DNA of 64,000 nucleotides from NCBI RefSeq assembly GCF_029633865.1, contig NC_079222.1, forward strand, positions 30,123,311-30,187,310, given 5' to 3'. Below, piece after piece: positions 60,719 through 64,000 of this stretch. Below the pieces are notes generated by a model. The model was not told where the DNA came from. It worked only from the letters and a program-made list of their open reading frames with translations, and did no database searches. The translations under genes and the position numbers were made by a program. Source of the DNA: Lampris incognitus. Lineage: Eukaryota; Chordata; Actinopteri; Lampriformes; Lampridae. Every line of letters begins with the position of its first letter. The stretch's first letter is position 1.

Positions 60719-60904
60719 AGTTTCTGAGCAGCAATGACATCATCAACAATGAACTTTTTTTTTTTTAGCTTGAGATTAACATTAAACAGTGCAAGTTTAA
60801 AAGTGCAAAGAGAAGGGACCTTCTTCTTTCCGCTTGTTCCCCCTTTTTTCAGGGGTAGTCACAGCAGAGTTCATAGCTTCCATCCTGTGAGGGCACACAG
60901 AGGC

Positions 60905-61275
60905 AAAGCTTCTGAACAGGCAAGCCAGGCAACCGCTTGGAGCCCCAGGCAGTAGGGGGCCCCCGGGAACTGAGAGAATTTACTCCAAAGCAGTGACCGC
61001 AACCCCCTCCGCCTTAGACAGCCAATGGACGATTTGCAATGACATGACATCACAGTAGGAAACCTCCCTTGTAGGGGCCCCATGTCATTCACGTTGCCCG
61101 TGCACTGCCTGCGCTCTTCGAAAGTGAATGTTACTCCCAGCCTCCACACCACACAGTCTATACTTTTTGTTGGTGTCAGATTACTTATAACATAATTGCG
61201 ATGAATGCTGGTTGGGGGCCCCCTCTGAGAATTTTTGCCTAGGGCCCCCCAACAGACCCTAGCATCGCCACTGTT
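60905..61275. repeat. Dispersed repeat with GGGGCCC-type inverted ends
   Basis: CAGTAGGGGGCCCCCGGG at the left and GGGGGCCCCCTCTGAGAATT...GCCTAGGGCCCCCC at the right resemble ends of hAT-related dispersed repeats. The exact borders are unclear. Confidence 0.4.
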
Positions 61276-62075
61276 GTGGAGATTCAGAACCTCTGAAAAT
61301 CATTTGTTCTCGTTACCACTATTCCTTCTCTTCATTCACTCTCTAGCTCACTCGACTAACGCTGCACGATTTGAGTCAGCCATGCGCATGCATGACTCAC
61401 ATCTACAGCTGAGTCACATCGGGAGCAAAAGCGTCAAAACAAAAACATTGTTTTCGGGTATGAGTATAGAAAGTAAACTAGAAGTTGATCGTATTTCAGT
61501 TTCGCAAGTCAGCGAATCATTCACTTACGATCTCAACACAGGGGAACTGTACTGGAGGAACACTGGCTGAACCAAAAATAATTCGCCTAATTCACCTCAC
61601 CACCACGTGTTAGTACTACAGTCTCCAACGTTAAAACCCTGCTATAAAAATGCTGTAGCGGGAACTGCCACAGCCAGGACGCAAAATCATGGCTCCTACA
61701 CCGCAAGCAACAACGTTAACCAATCGACTAAATGATCCGACCCGTTAGCCAACGGCCAACGGGTCTACTTATCCATGCACGTTACACTACCCCCCTCCTT
61801 CGGGAAAGCGCGTCCGCGCGTATCCCACTTCTGACACCAATGCAGCGAATTCGGGGGGTAGCTCGGGACGCCGCATCCGGGACACGAACCCGTGGCTCCC
61901 ACACTGCAAGTGACAACGTTAACCAGTCGACTAAAGCGTCGGACCCATTAGCCAAGGAGACTAACTGGTCGGACCCTTTAGTCGAGTGATTAGTGATGTC
62001 TCCCGCGGTGCGGGCGATATGGGTTCGCGTCCCGGCCGCGGCAGTTCCTGTGGTTGCCCCCCGAATTCGCTACAT

Positions 62076-62093
62076 TGGTGTCAGAAGTGGGAT
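62076..62093 (+). promoter_or_regulatory. Primer-binding site of the TRIM-like element
   Basis: TGGTGTCAGAAGTGGGAT appears fully complementary to the 3' end (including CCA) expected of vertebrate tRNA-Leu(CAA), as far as I can recall that sequence. It starts two bases after the LTR end. Confidence 0.7.
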
Positions 62094-62176
62094 GGTGAGA
62101 CCGTGAGGTCATCGGAAGCGCATGCGCCCAGAGGCATGAGGGAGCTGATATGCTTAAGCGCGGGGACGCGCTTCCC

Positions 62177-62191
62177 AAAGGAGGGGGGTAG
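62177..62191 (+). promoter_or_regulatory. Polypurine tract of the TRIM-like element
   Basis: AAAGGAGGGGGGTAG immediately before the LTR start. The same tract (complement CTACCCCCCTCC) stands beside the LTRs at 61787 and, shortened, at 54456. Confidence 0.7.
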
Positions 62192-62309
62192 TGTAGCGTG
62201 CATGGATAAGTAGACACGTTGGTACTAGACTAACGGGTCTGACCCTTTAGTCGAGCGGTTAGTGATGTCTCCCGCGGTGCGGAAGGAAAAACACTGGTTT
62301 TTTTCTGTC

Positions 62310-62312
62310 CGT

Positions 62313-62344
<32 letters not shown>
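62310..62344. repeat. GT microsatellite
   Basis: About 17 GT units directly after the truncated TRIM-like LTR. Confidence 0.95.
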
Positions 62345-62347
<3 letters not shown>

Positions 62348-64000
62348 TCCCCTTCTCCCTGTAGGTGAAAAGAGGGGTGGTTTGTCACCAGGTTCAAACA
62401 GTAGAGATGGGGGAGATACGTACACCAGGCGGAGATATGCACTCTACTGACAGCACTCCTCTACATGGATAATAACTTGGTCATTGGGTTACATCTTACT
62501 CGTGTTACACTGGTATTTTACACGTAGGCAAAAACAAATTAAGTTTGTCACTGTGTAAAATTTGCTAAGCAACCGTTGTTGTGACAAATTACTGTTAAAA
62601 TGGCACCACATTAGCGTGTGGCGTTAGTTGCCGAGTGGGAATGGAAATGGCAGCCAGTTTGTTAGGCATACGCAAATTTAAGAGATCAACAAGAGAGATA
62701 AGAGAAACTGTGGTCATCTCACACACACACACACACACTTAGTCACATAGACAAACTTCATACACACTAACACACACATTAACACACACATTAACACACA
62801 CACACACACACACACAGGCACACATGATCAGAGGGGAAGTAGGCATTGTGGACAGACACATATATTACTGGAGTCACAGCAGCCGACACATTTATACTCA
62901 TTCACTCTCTCGTTGCTCTTGTTGTTTACTTGATGACACTCTGGTTTCCCGCTTTTCTGTTCACCGTTTCGAAGCGTTTCTCTTCATGAAAGCCACAAGG
63001 ACATAGCAGTCATCGTCTTTCACTTCATTCATATAAACATAGTCTTAACCGCTAGCCGTGGGACCCGTCCCTAATCCAGGCCAAGAAGACTCTCCCGTGT
63101 TGATTGTTGTCCTCAACCATGGTAAGTAAATTATTCTTATCTGTTGTTGTTTTGAGGGTTTTTTTTCCTCTCAAACTCTTTATCCTACTGACCTACTGAA
63201 AAAAAGGGAACTACGTAAGAAATAAAAATAATGGAAGTTTTTAACTTTGAGATCTTGGGTATATACGACTATCACTGTTTGTTCATTGAAGAGGAACTTA
63301 ACTAAAGCTTTGCTACATCTTTCCATTGATGGTATTTTAGCCATGAGGCGAGCTGTTGAAGTTTGATTGACCAGCAGATGGTAACTAATTGGGGTGCTAA
63401 GGCCGTAAACACCCGTTGAGTTAAACTGACTGCTAAATCCAACCGTCAGGGGCACGCATGATGAGAGAGTGAAAGAAAGTCTGTTTTTCCTCCATCTGAT
63501 TCAGCAGAATGGCCAAACAGATCAATACAGCCATTGCGGTGTCACCTTCTAAAACTTTGCAGTCTTTCTGTGTCAAAACTCTTATTATAAGTTTGCTTTA
63601 AAAATAGAAAAATAAAGAAGATCCGCTTCAAGCGTTCAAGTTTTTAATAACAAGATGTCAGTTTAAGCAGTTCTAAAGTGGTTAATGACCCCAGGATTTC
63701 GGGAACATGATTGGGGAAGTTAGCGGATGTGTAAAAAGCTGAGAAAGTTCCAGCTAAAAGACGCTAACTGCCAAGTCTCATGACTGAATTATTCTGTATT
63801 AGCTTCCATAGAACGAATAGACTAACTAGCATTTTGTTGTTGATAGTCCATACACATTTCACAACTTGTGTTACATGTTACACATACTGGCTTAAGTATT
63901 AGAGAAGTAGCACTATGGCTTGGTGTTCTGGATGCTGTTTCAGCTACATTGCAAAACACAGCTGTGGCAGGCGAGTTTTCACACCTCTAGAAAAAAAAAA
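62345..64000. other. Unassigned sequence; one candidate first exon
   Basis: CA repeats lie at 62718-62739 and 62766-62816. Around 62900-63121 the sequence is less repetitive and ends CCTCAACCATG followed at once by GTAAGTAAAT (63119-63127), as in a first exon whose coding part is only the start codon. No second exon is seen in the window. The rest is unrecognised. Confidence 0.3.

Larger units (their letters stand above)
61654..62281. mobile_element. TRIM-like elements, locus C (head-to-head inverted pair)
   Basis: Minus-oriented: LTR 61654-61786, internal 61787-61840 (54 bp), LTR 61841-61957 (truncated). Plus-oriented: LTR 61958-62074 (truncated), internal 62075-62191 (117 bp), LTR 62192-62281 (cut off). 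In the plus copy, TGGTGTCAGAAGTGGGAT (62076-62093) directly follows the LTR end CTACA, and AAAGGAGGGGGGTAG (62177-62191) directly precedes the next LTR start TGTAGCGTGC. The tRNA-like module lies at about 61979-62035. Confidence 0.8.

Noticed and set aside
61979..62035. Functional tRNA gene in the TRIM-like LTR
   Set aside because: Only part of the cloverleaf (anticodon and T arms) is convincing. No acceptor stem is seen, so it is described as tRNA-like only.

Overview
This window looks like nuclear DNA from a ray-finned (teleost) fish. Two genes with GT-AG introns encode recognisable vertebrate proteins, and most of the remaining sequence is typical teleost repeats: tRNA-derived SINEs, Rex1/L2-like and RTE-like LINEs, Tc1 and hAT relics, MITEs, Ty3/gypsy elements and long microsatellites. 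Nothing bacterial is present (no operons, Shine-Dalgarno sites or CRISPR). The species cannot be fixed from the sequence alone.

Layout. About 0.6-16.8 kb holds the 5' part of nnt (mitochondrial nicotinamide nucleotide transhydrogenase) on the minus strand: a likely non-coding first exon in a CpG-rich block near 16.7 kb, then seven coding exons (367 residues). The gene runs off the left edge. Its introns carry a hAT relic with a decayed BED finger, a Tc1 pseudogene, SINEs, an L2-like LINE end and a palindromic hAT MITE. From 17 to 35 kb is an intergenic repeat field. Its centre is a structurally intact gypsy retrotransposon (21908-26687) with two LTRs that read identical and a 5-bp target duplication, inserted inside an older SINE that keeps its own 15-bp duplication. 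A SINE-LINE chimera, a decayed gypsy RT piece and several hairpins follow.

From 36.1 to 49.6 kb on the plus strand is a complete 12-exon coding sequence for a secreted CCDC80-family protein (741 residues: signal peptide, three P-DUDES domains, lysine-rich linker). Its introns hold SINEs, a TIR element with an exact 8-bp duplication, a 26-bp minisatellite, a miRNA-sized hairpin and an RTE-like LINE with a perfect 17-bp duplication. From 50 to 64 kb the DNA is again repeat-rich: Rex1-like and L2-like LINE relics, a hAT relic, a gypsy integrase relic, a cluster of inverted repeats, and perhaps one first exon of an unknown gene at 63.1 kb.

The most unusual structure is a very small LTR-type element found at three loci (37.7, 54.1 and 61.7 kb). 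Its roughly 135-150-bp terminal repeats run TGTARCG...CTACA. Its internal part is only about 50 or 110 bp and consists of little more than a primer-binding site that looks complementary to tRNA-Leu and a purine tract. Each terminal repeat contains a tRNA-like module with A- and B-box-like motifs. The element occurs as tandem arrays and inverted pairs. It resembles a TRIM (terminal-repeat retrotransposon in miniature) whose LTR carries a Pol III-type promoter; novelty could not be checked here.
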